This document shows positions 33,402 through 44,360 of a DNA stretch of 64,000 nt, piece after piece. Source of the stretch: Adiantum capillus-veneris. Lineage: Eukaryota; Streptophyta; Polypodiopsida; Polypodiales; Pteridaceae. A program made the position numbers and the translations under genes. The notes beneath the pieces were generated by a model. That model worked only from the letters and a program-made list of their open reading frames with translations, did not search any database and had not been told where the DNA came from. Within the stretch, counting starts at the first letter, position 1, and each line of letters starts with the position of its first letter. The DNA lies in contig CM043943.1 in NCBI GenBank assembly GCA_014529385.2, positions 100,775,355 through 100,839,354 of the forward strand, written 5' to 3'.

Positions 33402-34331
33402 TTAAATCACTTCATAAGGCCCTTCGTTTTTATCTTCAACCTCATTTGCAAATGCAACTAAGCCAGACTCCTGGACTCCTTTGTCCATCAAAAGAAATGC
33501 AACATCAGCATCCTCATCACTGGTGGTAGTGCTTTCACTGTCCTCATCAGACACTGTGGAATAGTCTTCATCACTATACCCATCCTCATCTTCATAAAAC
33601 TCCTCCAACCGTTTCCTTGTGTCCATATTGTAAAGCTTCTTGGCACCTGTCTTTCCATAGAGGCTAATAGTACCACGTCACCAATCTTGAACAGCTCCCA
33701 CTGCACGTAACCATGGTTTTCCCAGTATAATAGGATATGCTCCCAACCCCGCTGGCATCACATGAAAATCAACCACTGCCTTTGCATCATATGCCTCCAC
33801 TTCTAAGCTCTCTACAACACCCAAACATTTTACTTTTTGATGGTTTTCCAATCTGATCCGAGAACCTGACACCCCAGTCACCGTAAGACCCATCTTCTCA
33901 ACGCATGAGTGTGTTATGACACATATTTGGGCTCCACCATCCACATAACGTTGTCCCAAATTTCTCCTTTTATGCCACACATCTACTATTGGGCGAATGT
34001 CTGGTAGCTCATCCATTGCCAACACCTTCACTGAACCTCTCTCTGGGTCTTTCTCCATTGGGTTAACCATCCTCTTCCACTGTCGCGTTAGCTTAGGCAC
34101 CATCTCTAAAAGCTGCCCAAAAGTATTATCTGCCATCCTTCTTGTCAAATCCTCCCTCAAGTCATAGCTTAATTGCCCATCCCCTAGTGGAAAATCTGAA
34201 ACATGAAACTTGCGAATGAGCCCTCCTTTTTCTCTTGGCCTTGACATCTTCACCTTCATGACTCTTTCCCTTCTTCTTACTAGGACCTGGGGCACTTCTT
34301 CCTTCCTTTTCCTCTGTGGTCCTCTTCCCAA
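33402..34331 (-). pseudogene. G1 protease and acidic linker
   Basis: Protease motif YVDGGAQICVIT (D-G-G-A, as in Tat-type proteases) and AYPIILGKPWLRAVGAVQDW. A TGA (33675-33677) follows, and after RGTIS..., a very acidic tract (EDEDGYSDEDYSTVSDEDSE) leads toward RT. N-terminal to the protease is a basic linker (KKEEVPQVLVRRRERVMK). The breakpoint of the later tandem duplication falls inside this protease, after EKMGLTV (about 33880). Confidence 0.88.
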
Positions 34332-34787
34332 TAGGCATCACTAATGTATCCTCTAGCTTTGATGCCTTCTCCAAGGTGACTACACTTAGTACTTTTGTCT
34401 TTCCCTTTTCCTCCTGGGTTAATCCACTGGTTCCTTCTTCTCCCTTAATTTCAATGCCATAATCATTGGACCTCGTTAGCACCTGTTTTGGCAATGGATA
34501 CATGTCTCCCCCCATCCTTGGTGGCTTATCACATTGCGGGCTGATGTGGCCCAACTCTCCGCAATTATAACATGTGGGCGTCTGCCTCTAGAACCTACCA
34601 TTGCTTTGTCCAACACCATTCCTAGGTCTTTCTTCGCCTCCTGGTTGATTTGCAAACCTCCCTCGACCTCGATTATTTCCCACTTGACCTAGCAGGTTGA
34701 GGCTGAGATTCTTCATTAAATCTACCACTTGCCTCATGTCTTGCCTAAGCCCATCATCTTGCACTACTGTAGTGACCACTGTTGGCT
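34162..34787 (-). pseudogene. G1 gag C-terminus with zinc knuckle
   Basis: Reads TTVVQDDGLRQDMRQVVDLM, an RG-rich stretch, a TAG at 34588, then the knuckle CYNCGELGHISPQC (about 34524-34570) and a Lys/Glu-rich linker. The main gag domain is missing: the sequence jumps from this point directly to the last bases of the LTR (34788). The intact gag of the same family is at 50090-50773. Confidence 0.88.
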
Positions 34788-34804
34788 CCAAAAAACTCCT
34801 GACA
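34788..34804 (-). repeat. G1 5' LTR remnant
   Basis: Only CCAAAAAACTCCTGACA remains (the first about 17 bp of the LTR on the minus strand), joined to gag. Relative to G3 (50061 to 52866) about 2.8 kb is deleted, with a short GGC/GC overlap at the joint. The outer flank ACGTGAGGCCAC is the same CACTA sequence as beside G3. Confidence 0.9.
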
Positions 34805-36720
34805 ACGTGAGGCCACAAGATGCAGCCTCTGACAGTTTGGAGGGTGATCATGCAGAGCACATTCCCAACGAGGCTATGTTTGAGCCTGAGATTAACGAAA
34901 TGATCAAGAAGATCATGGATTCAGAAAGTCTTATCTATGATGACATAAAAACTGAAGCCAATACGCCATTGTATGGCGGAGCTCATGTGTCTAGATTGAA
35001 GCTGCTCTTGGTTCCTTTCAACATGCGGGTAAAGTTTGGATAGGTGATCTATTACAATGTGTCTAATTCAATAAAAAACTCTAAATGTATAATATACCAG
35101 ATTACTTACAAAAGTGTTTTGTATTTTTTCTCTATGTAGATTTCTCAATGAGCAAATATTGCGAGCTGATAATGTGATGCCAAATTCGAGAGAGGAAGCA
35201 AGAAAGATGTTGCAAAACTTGGGAGTGGATTACAATTCCATTCATGCTTGTCCTAAGGAATCCATTCTTTTCAGAGGGGAATACATAGACATGGAGAAGT
35301 GCTTGAAATGTGATTCAGAGAGATATTGAGTAGATCTCCACGGACAAAAAGTTCCACATAAGAAGTTGTTGCAACACTTTCCTCTGCTGCCTCGCATCAA
35401 ACATTTCTTTGAATGCAAGTCCATGGTTGCCTAGCATCATGGCACGAGGAGAATGAGCGGTGTGCTACGGATCCTTGCAGATTGCACGGCATAGAAGCAG
35501 ATAGACGACACATGGCCGAATTTTTCCAGGGAAGCTCAAAATTTGCACCTCGACGTGGCTATGGATGGCGTAAATCCATTTGGTCAGGTCGACATCTTAC
35601 AGTGTGTATGGCCAATTTCCATTGTCAACTACAACATTCCCTTGTGGTTGACTACCACGAAGAAGCCTCTGTTTCTAAGGTTGATTGTGCCAGGTGGTAT
35701 AAAGTGAAGAATATGGATTTATATCTTTGTCCACTAAGAGCTACAACAATTGTGGATTGGCATAGAAGTGTTGGAAATGAGTCGACACACAGGTTGAAGC
35801 AATGCTTTGATAAGAGGTATTCTGATGTGGACCATGCATGACTATCCTAGACTATCAAAATGCTTAGGTGATGTATACTCAAACTCACATTAGGAAAAGT
35901 TTGGACTCAAAAATGGGCCTTGTAAGAATTGTTGATGTGGCATAGCTTTCAAAAAGTGGGGATCGGTAAATTTTTTGCAAATAAGATCCAAACTTGTCAG
36001 AGGTTGGATATTTAGAATCTACTCTTCAAATGCTATCTATTGATATATAGCATGCATGTATCGGACATTGCCTTCATGTAGATCTAGAAAAAGGTGATAT
36101 TAGATTACCGTAATGGTAACAAAACCTGGCTGATTGAAACAAAATGGCATAACTTTCATAGAAGTCATCCAAACTTTTTGGACCTTGGCTCTTTAGAATC
36201 CATTTTTCAAGAACTTTCCAATGATAGGTCATATCATGGGGTTCTAAGCAATATTCAGAGGGGTCTACCGGGTTGCTTTCTTTTGTACAACTTTGATGAT
36301 GTGGCACTCTTAAAAGGCCCAAAAATGAGTTCAAATTTTTCCTAATGAACACTATAAACCTTTGTTTTTCTCATGTGGATTTTTTTTCATGTGTATACAT
36401 GTAGGGCTCCAGACAAGTGGATACAGAGCATGTGTCACATGTAGCCCTAGACTTAATGCATCTCGGGCACCCTCACTCAAGAAGAAAATCAAAGGTCATC
36501 AAGTGCATCTTCCAGAGGATCATGAGTTATGCAATGATTTTTTGGTAAGAGAACCGCCAAGGATTTTTGCTTGAGAATGGTTAGAGTAGAAGCATATGTG
36601 TGATGACGGTTTGCCCCCAGGGATGAAGAGATTATCTCTATGGTATGAGTCACCATATTAGCCCAGACTCATGATAAATTACTTGCTCAATTCAATGCAC
36701 ATATTCAAGAATGTGGATAA
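34805..36720 (+). pseudogene. CACTA A transposase TNP2 domain
   Basis: Degraded TNP2-type transposase: PLYGGAHVSRLKLLLVPFNMRVKFG, then after an intron-like gap MPNSREEARKMLQNLGVDY, NSIHACPKESILFRG and MEKCLKCDSERY, the usual lysine/cysteine-rich N-terminal TNP2 block. Next VNPFGQVDILQCVWPISIVNYNIPLW (about 35570-35650), the conserved part with the catalytic region. Many stops and frame changes. It would excise the CACTA element in an active copy. About 35840-36350 is non-coding or intronic. Confidence 0.82.
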
Positions 36721-37498
36721 TCTACTGTGGGACCATCTCCTCTACAAGAAAGATACTTTGGGAGCCAGAATTGACATTAGAAATGTGAATCGTATGGAGC
36801 AATTTTGGCCGCAAACAGCACCCGTTGGATCAATAAAACTCCCTAAAGCACCATGGATTTTGACAAGAGGCCAGGAATGCAAAGTAAAAGAGATCTCTCG
36901 ATCCATGCATACGTCCACTGGGGTAATGCATTTTCTCCAAACATGTTTCACTAAAGAAGGGAAGATTACTAGTTTGAAGTCACACGACTGACGTAAAATG
37001 TGCTAGATATATTTGAAGTGAAATAGACCATAGTGGGAATTGTGTAGCATATCCGTGTGTGGATTTCATACTATTGCTAGACTTATTTTGCAGTTTATTT
37101 TACCAGTGGCCATTGAGGGTTGTTTGTCCCCTAGCGTCTGTACCACAATCTACAAATTCGCGAAGTTGGTGCAATGGATCTCCAAAAAGGAGATCCATGT
37201 AGGCTCCATACCATCCGCCAAACCAAATGCTGTGAAGATTGTTTGCATGTTTGAGAAACACTTTTCTAGTACCATGCTAACCATTCAAGTGCATCTTCTT
37301 GTTCACATAGTTGATGAGGTGGAATTAGCAGACACAATGCATTCCATATGGATGTTATTTTTAGAACGTTTCATGAAAACGCTCAAGGGATATGTGCCTC
37401 AAAAGGCACATCCAAAGGGTAGCATGGCAGAGGGTTGGCTGGTATCAGTGTCCCTAGTTTACATTAGAGAGTGGCTATACATATTTGATCGTGATTGA
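36671..37498 (+). pseudogene. CACTA A DUF4218-like transposase C-terminal domain
   Basis: Starts with LNSMHIFKNVDNLLWDHLL, the end of TNP2, and continues to a 152-residue frame (37040-37498) with the DUF4218 pattern: LPVAIEGCLSPSV, HLLVHIVDEVELADTMHSIW and ERFMKTLKGYVPQKAHPKGSMAEG. The frame changes between the two parts. DUF4218 accompanies TNP2 in plant CACTA elements. Confidence 0.85.
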
Positions 37499-37929
37499 GA
37501 TACACTTTGGTGCACCATAGATGATGAACACATATTTGGGAATGTGATGTGAAATCTTAGTGTTGAAAAGAAAATGATGGAAGATCTAGAGGCTAAGATC
37601 AATCAATTTTGCATGCTTCACAATCTAGTGAGGCAAAAGTGGATTTCACAGTACGAGGATAAAAATCAAGAGCGACAAAAGCCACGAATTGGGTGGAGAC
37701 AGGGAAGACGACCACTGATGCAATATCTGGTGGGTCTTGAGAGCCTACTACCATTCATGAGCTTAAGATGGTCGCAGAACTAGTTGAAAAGTTCACAACA
37801 GTGCGGCGAATAAGTGACTAAGGAGATGAGGAGTGGGAGTACTCGTGGAGTTGCAGCCCCAATGTATGTTTGCAATGTACGACTCGTGTCTTTCAAGATG
37901 TTTGAAGGACATCTCATAATTTTTTTTTC

Positions 37930-38705
37930 TTGCAGTATAAGTCATACACAGGAGCATGGTCTCCATCTGCTTCAAAGCGATCAACATGCTCCGAGAGTTT
38001 GGTGTTGACTAAAAAATCTACACACTCCTCTAGGCACCAACGCTCTAGTGGTGGCGGCAATTTCTGTGGAGGACCCGCCGTTGATGCTTCCACACCACCT
38101 TGTAGTCGTCAAAGTTCCTTACCTTTTGCTTCTTTGCCCATCCCCACACTAGCCATGGAATTTCCCTTTACTCAAGGTTTTGAACGGCTATCGATCGTTC
38201 CTGGATACACAGCACTCGCTTCTCCTCCAAGAGTCACCCCACTTGACACTCATTTCTTTGGGGCCCAAACTCCAGTGGAGACACCTATCATCTGTACCCC
38301 CATAGAGATGCCACTCGAGACCCACGCAGAGACGCCTGCAGGGCAACGACACCAAGGTTCACGCGTCACAGGCAAGAGGGCTTGCCGTACTCAATTGACA
38401 GCAGCGGAAGCATCTTCTTGGATGACAACGGCAAGAAGGGGATCTCACGCATGCATGGCTTTTTCTCTCAGGTGTTTTGACACTACATACTAAACATCTG
38501 GAGTGAAATGTCAAATGAATTAAAATATAAAGCCATCAGCATGCTGCATGACGAGTTTCCTATGTCAAATCGAGATGAGTGCGTCAATTAAGACCTGATG
38601 AAGGTGCGGTTACGCAAGTGCTATAAGCAGAAGCGCTCTGAAGTGCAAAAAGAAATAAAGCATGGGTGGAATAGGCCAGATTGGCTAGCCAATCTGGCTA
38701 AATAA
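37930..38705 (+). pseudogene. CACTA A second ORF (Ptta/En-Spm-like)
   Basis: Ser/Pro/Thr-rich region (GPAVDASTPPCS ... PLETHAETP) followed, after a frame change near 38400, by the conserved block with FLDDNGKKGISRMHGF, WSEMSNEL and SMLHDEFPMSNRDECVN, ending NRPDWLANLAK. It resembles the second protein of En/Spm-type elements (Ptta family), thought to bind subterminal repeats. A TAA replaces a Lys codon near 38589; A' keeps the codon. Confidence 0.7.
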
Positions 38706-38948
38706 GATTGGTAGCCAAATAAGATTGGTAGAATACAAAGCAAGGAGCACATGAGAATCCTGACAAGTGGAAGCAACAAAAGGAGACATCCATAGTGGAA
38801 GTAGAGATACGGAGCTCGCACCACTTGGGGAATGACCCTCTTGATGGGTGTCTATATGCGTCGCTAAATTGGGAATTGCAGCATTGCTATTGTTTAGTGT
38901 GGAGCATGTTTTACCCCTTGTAGTAATCTTGTATTAAAAACACACATT

Positions 38949-39550
38949 TGTAAGGCCCCCATTATGAGGAGAAGACACCATGAGAGAGGAAAAATCACTC
39001 TCGGAATACCAAAATTTTCATAGCCAGTCTCGATCTTTGCTCAAGAGTTGCTTCACCGGAATATTATGGCCATACCGCAGCCGGAAAATGGTCGAAAAAT
39101 GGCCAATTTTTTGGCAGGTGGCCGGTAGTCAATGTGCGGTGGCCAATGCATGAAAGTCAATGTTCCGTGGCATGTGGCCCAATTTAATGGCCGGTGGCCG
39201 AATTCAAAGGCGGACATGTATTTTCAAGGGCGGCCACACATGGGTGGATTGGAGACTCCAATTTGTACTTGTCTAGACAAGGGCCGCTACACACAGCTGC
39301 CCTGTCATGAGAGAGGGCATCCCTTTTGGCCTATAAAAGGAGGCCATTTCTATGCACATTTAGGAGTGTTAAGTTGATTCAACAAGGTTGGTATGAGGTG
39401 GTGAGAGTGAAGCAAGGCAGGAGATCTATTAAGGGTATAATACCTTTGTAACGTACTTCTTGTTTGAAGTACTAAAGCTATTGAGCGACTGCTTTCGCGT
39501 GGATGTATCCCACATTGGGTGAACCACGTATATCGTTCTCTCTCTCTCTG

Positions 39551-39582
<32 letters not shown>

Positions 39583-39701
39583 TCGCTCTCTCTATCTCTC
39601 TCTCTCTCTCTCCTCTGTAATCTCTCGTGTGTGACAATTTGTCTCTCTCCATTAAGTAAGCTACTCAAATATCTTTTTAGCCTACGTCATATTTTCTAAC
39701 A
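38949..39701 (+). repeat. Copia C1 5' LTR
   Basis: From TGTAAGGCCCCC to TTTTCTAACA, followed by a Met-tRNA primer site. Contains a TATA box CTATAAAAGG at 39331-39340 and a CT-rich tract at 39536-39612. The exact left border is inferred from the TG start only, since no second LTR is available for comparison. Confidence 0.7.
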
Positions 39702-39703
39702 AG

Positions 39704-39715
39704 TGGTATCGGAGC
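39704..39715 (+). promoter_or_regulatory. Copia C1 primer-binding site (initiator-Met tRNA)
   Basis: TGGTATCGGAGC, one mismatch from the usual TGGTATCAGAGC of plant copia elements, 2 bp after the LTR. Confidence 0.9.
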
Positions 39716-39774
39716 AAGGTTTACGCATATCTAAAGTGTCTCAAGGAAAGGATTCATTGAATTGAGTGGGAGTA

Positions 39775-41935
39775 ATGGCGGACAAAGGGAAGCTCAAGAT
39801 CGACAAGTTCAACGGCAAGAACTACCAACACTAGAAGATGCAGATTGAAGACTATCTCTACTAAAAGGACCTTTTTTTTCCACTAGGCGGTCTTGCAAAG
39901 AAGCCCGCAATAATGGAAAAGAAGCATGGATTGTCCTTGACCGTAAGACATTAGGAACAATCCGGCTAAGCTTGGCTTCAACGGTGGCCTTCAATGTTTC
40001 GGAGATGAAGACCATGGAGGACTTGATGAAGTCACTTGACGGCATCTACGAGAAACCATCGACATCCAATAAGATATTTCTCATGAAGCGCTTGTTCAAT
40101 CTAAAGATGGCAGAGAATGGTTCAGTTGCAAAACAGTTAAATGACTTTAACACCAACATAAGTCAACTTTGATTAGTGAAAATCAATTTTGATGACAAAG
40201 TGCGAGCTCTCCTTATACTATCGTCTTTACAAGATAGTTGGGACAGCTGTAAGTAATTCTATCTCTGGCACAAATACTCTTAAGTTTGATGATGTTTTGG
40301 GTGTTCTCCTAAGTGATGAAATGCAAAGAAGAAGTGCACGAGAATCATCAAGTGATGCACTGCCAGTGAAAGAAAAGGAAGGCCTAAGGAGAGGTTCAAA
40401 AACCAAAAGGGTCGTGATCGCTCAAGGCAGAGCAAAGCACGCACAAAATCAGTTCTTGAATGTTGGAACTAGTGCAAGAAGGATTGCTGGTGCAAGAAGA
40501 AGAAGGAGTCGGAGTCTCAAGATAACAAGAAACCATCAGAGGCCAATGTGGCAGGTAAAGTAGAGCAAGATGATCTATTTCTCTCATTAGACAATGTGTC
40601 TAGTTCCTGGATAGTAGATTCCACGGCTTCATTCCATGAGACACCACACAAGCAACATTTCCAAGATTACACCGAAGGAAATTATGGATATGTATACTTG
40701 GGAGATGATGAAGCTTGTGAAATTGTCGACAAAGTTAAAGTTTGTGTCAAAATTGCTAACAGAAATGAATGGAAGCTTAAAGATGTTAGACATGTTTCTT
40801 CTCTCACAACAATTCGATATGTACATGACAATTGGACGATGAAGGTCACAACATTGCATTTGGAAACAAGTGTTGGAATATCGCAAAGGGATCTTTGGTA
40901 GTTTCCAAAGGAAAAAATGTTGGTACACTTTACTTGTGTACTATTAGCATGAAGCCTTCAACTTGTGCAACATCTATAGAAGTTGATAGTGCGGTGTGGC
41001 ACTATCGGCATGGGCATATGAGTTCCAAAGGAATATAAATCCTTCAATCAAAGAATCCTTTACCAGGTTAAAAATAACTGGACTTAGAGTACTTTAAAGA
41101 TTGTGTTTATGGTAAAGAAAAGAGGGTAAAATTCAAAAAAGCAAGAAACCAAAGAAAAAACAAAAAACTTGAACTAGTTTATTTTGATGTTTGGGGTCCT
41201 ACAAGTACATCATCCCTTGGTGGCTCATTGTTCTATGTAATATTTATAGACGATGCAACTAGAAAAACATGGGTTTATGTCATGAAGAATAAATCCGATG
41301 TGTTTTTCATATTTCAAAGGTGAAAAGCCTTTGTGGAGAATGAAGTAGGTACCAAGGTTAAATGCCTCGGGTCCGACAATAGAGGCGAATATTGTATCCA
41401 AACTTTTGAAATGTTTTATGCTAGCAATGGCATTCGTAGACAAAGGACAACCCCAAGGACACCTCAACAAAATGGAATTTCCAAAAGGATGAACAGAAAA
41501 ATCATGGAGCAAGCACAAAATGTGGCTACATGCAGGCTTATCGCTTGAGCTTTGGACAAAAGCAGTAAGTATGTTTGTGTATTTGATCAACAGGTCACCC
41601 TCAACGGCATTGGATGGGGGAGTTCCAAAGGAGGCATGGACATGTAAACCGGTGAATTATTCATTTCTTAAAGTGTTTAGGTGTGAGGCTTTTATGCACA
41701 TAGATAGAAGCCTAAGATCAAAGCTAGATGCAAATTCTAAAAAGTGTTTCTTCATTGGCTATGGAGGAGGTGACTTTGGGTATCGCCTATGGAATCCTAA
41801 AGATAGTAAAATAGTTCAAATAAGGGATGTGATTTTCAATGTACAAAAAAAGAAAAATGTGCTGAGTACATGGAGCTTGAGGACGGTTAAGACTCAACGA
41901 ATCCAAACGGTTGACAACATACATTAACTTAAACA
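39775..41935 (+). pseudogene. Copia C1 gag, protease, integrase
   Basis: Gag starts MADKGKLKIDKFNGKNY but has TAG and TAA within the first 35 codons (shared with C2), then MKSLDGIYEKPSTSNKIFLMK. Protease motif SSWIVDSTASFHET (about 40603-40644; Gly of DSG replaced by Thr). Integrase: WHYRHGHMSSKGI, YFDVWGP (D), CLGSDNRGEY (D) and PQQNGISKRMN, where the usual catalytic Glu of ERMN is Lys. Several frameshifts. Ends YRLWNPKDSK... at the joint with gypsy G2 (about 41935). RT is missing. Confidence 0.88.
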
Positions 41936-43860
41936 CTGTAAGACCCATCTTCTCAACGCATGAGTGTGTTATGACACATATTTGGGCTCCACCATCCACA
42001 TAACCTTGTCCTAGATTTTTCCTTTTATGCCACACATCTACTATTGGGAAAATGTCTGGTAGCTCATCCATTGCCAACACCTTCACTAAACCTCTCTCTG
42101 GGCCTTTCCTCATTGGGTTAACCATCTTCTTCCACTGTCGCTTTAGCTTAGGCACCATCTCTAAAAGCTACCCAAAAGTAACATCTGCCTTCCTTCTTGT
42201 CAAATCCTCCTTCAAGTCATAGCTTAATTGCCCATCCCCTAGTGGAAAATCTGAAACATGAAACTTGCGAACGAGCCCTCCTTTTTCTCTTGCCCTTGAC
42301 ATCTTCACCTTCATGACTCTTTCCGTTCTTCTTACTAGGAACTGGGGCACTTCTTCCTTCTTTTTCCTCTGTGGTCCTCTTCCCAATTGGCATCACTAAT
42401 GTATCCTCTAGCTTTGATGCCTTCTCCAAGGTGACTACACTTAGTACTTTTGTCTTTCCCTTTTCCTCCTGGGTTAATCCACTGGTTCCTTCTTCTCCCT
42501 TAATTTCAATTCCATAATCATTGGACCTCGTTAGCACCTGTTTTGGCAATGGATACATGTCTCCCCCCATCCTTGGTGGCTTATCACATTGCGGGCTGAT
42601 GTGGCCCAACTCTCCGCAATTATAACATGTGGGCGTCTGCCTCTAGAACCTACCATTGCTTTGTCCAACACCATTCCTAGGTCTTTCTTCGCCTCCTGGT
42701 TGATTTGCAAACCTCCCTTGACCTTGATTATTTCCCACTTGACCTAGCAGGTTGAGGCTGAGATTATTCATTAAATCTACCACGTGCCTCATGTCTTGCC
42801 TTAGCCCATCATCTTGCACTGCTGTAGTGACCACTGTTGGCATAACCTGAGGAGTAACAGAAACCACTAGTTCATTGATGAACTCTACCTTGCGAAGAAT
42901 CCATAGGCTGAAATTCAGACCTCATGGGCAAAGACTCCACCCCTAACTGGATCATTCTTCTCAACTTCCACTCTCTGTTCCTTGCTACCTCTAGTGCATC
43001 CTCATATGTCCTAGGATTCTTTAGCTCCACTCTCCAACGTATATTCTCCCAAAGACCAGCCAAGAACCTGTCCTTCTTCATCATGTCAGGCGGGGGTACC
43101 TATGGTGCTAATGCCTTGCACATTTGCTCCCATGCCAATGAGAACTTATGGATGTATGCATCTACTGGCTCACCTTCCTTTTGCACTAAAGCCTGTACTT
43201 CTTGCCAAACTTTGTCAGGATCTCGTGTCTTCACAAACTCCACTCCCAATCCATGCCTTAGATTGTCCCAACTCAATCTTATAGGTGGATCCGTTGCACG
43301 CAACTCCTCTTCAAATGCTTTGGACCAAACTCGTGCATCACTCTTCAAACAAATTTGGAGAAGATGTAACATCTATGCAGGGTCATGAATCTGGTTGCTA
43401 ATGCAACCAACCTCCATCTTTTCCAAGTCTTCGACATCTTCATCACTTCTTCCATGAAACTCCGGATAAGAGAAAGCCATGGCTACCCAAATTACGATGC
43501 TTTGAGAACCCCTTCCAACACACGTGCAATAACCCAAAACTTTTGACTGACTCAATTCCCAGAAACTTCAATGGAGCTCAACTTTAGATAAGGACAAACA
43601 CATGCACATCAAATCAGTTTTCATAGTTAATCATTGGGATTACAACAAGCAAAGGACATTCGAGGATCTCTCGTAATCTTCTTGGCCCGAACATAAAGAC
43701 TATGCGCTGCTGGAAAAAATCTTCCTAGACACATGAACATTTATCTAGATTCTCTGAGTTAAATGAAAAGGAGTGAATTGAGGGCCATTTTGATCATCCA
43801 TTAAAGCCAACCATGCAGCTCCCAAGAAAGCACACCTGTCTTATCCTCTGATTTTTCCAG
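41936..43860 (-). mobile_element. Gypsy G2 fragment: leader, gag, protease N-terminus
   Basis: Minus-strand copy of the G1/G3 family truncated on both sides. From the right: leader (43860-43556), gag with FSYPEFHGRSDEDVEDLEKM, RFLAGLWENIRW and LEVARNREWKL (about 43480-42870), CCHC knuckle (about 42580-42625), basic linker, and protease YVDGGAQICVIT up to EKMGLTV, where copia C1 begins. Its right joint (43860/43861) fuses gypsy leader to the middle of the copia LTR. Gag carries the same frameshift as G3 just before the RG-rich tail, a lesion that predates duplication. Confidence 0.88.
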
Positions 43861-44321
43861 AGTACCGCGGCCGAAAAATGGTCGAAAAATGGCCAATTTT
43901 TTGGCAGGTGGCCGGTAGTCAATGTGCGGTGGCCAATGCCCGAAACTCAATTTTCCGTGGCATGTGGCCGAATTTAATGGCCGGTGGCCAAATTCAAAAG
44001 CGCCTTGTATTTTCAAGGGCGGCCACACATGGGTGGATTGGAGACTCCAATTTGTACTTGTCTAGACAAGGGCCGCTACACACAGCTGCCCTGTCATGAG
44101 AGAGGGAATCCCTTTTGGCCTATAAAAAGAGGCCATTTCTATGCACATTTAGGAGTGTTAAGTTGATTCAACAAGGTGGGTTTGAGGTGGTGAGAGTGAA
44201 GCAAGGAAGGAGATCTATTAAGGGTATAATACCTGTGTAACGTACTTCTTGTTTGAAGTACTAAAGCTATTGAGCGACTGCTTTCCCATGGATGTATCCC
44301 ACATTGGGTGAACCACGTATA

Positions 44322-44360
<39 letters not shown>

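Noticed and set aside
37040-37498. DUF4218 frame as a host gene
   Set aside because: It sits between TNP2 and the second CACTA ORF, with an almost identical copy at 55120-55578 in A'. It is transposon-derived.
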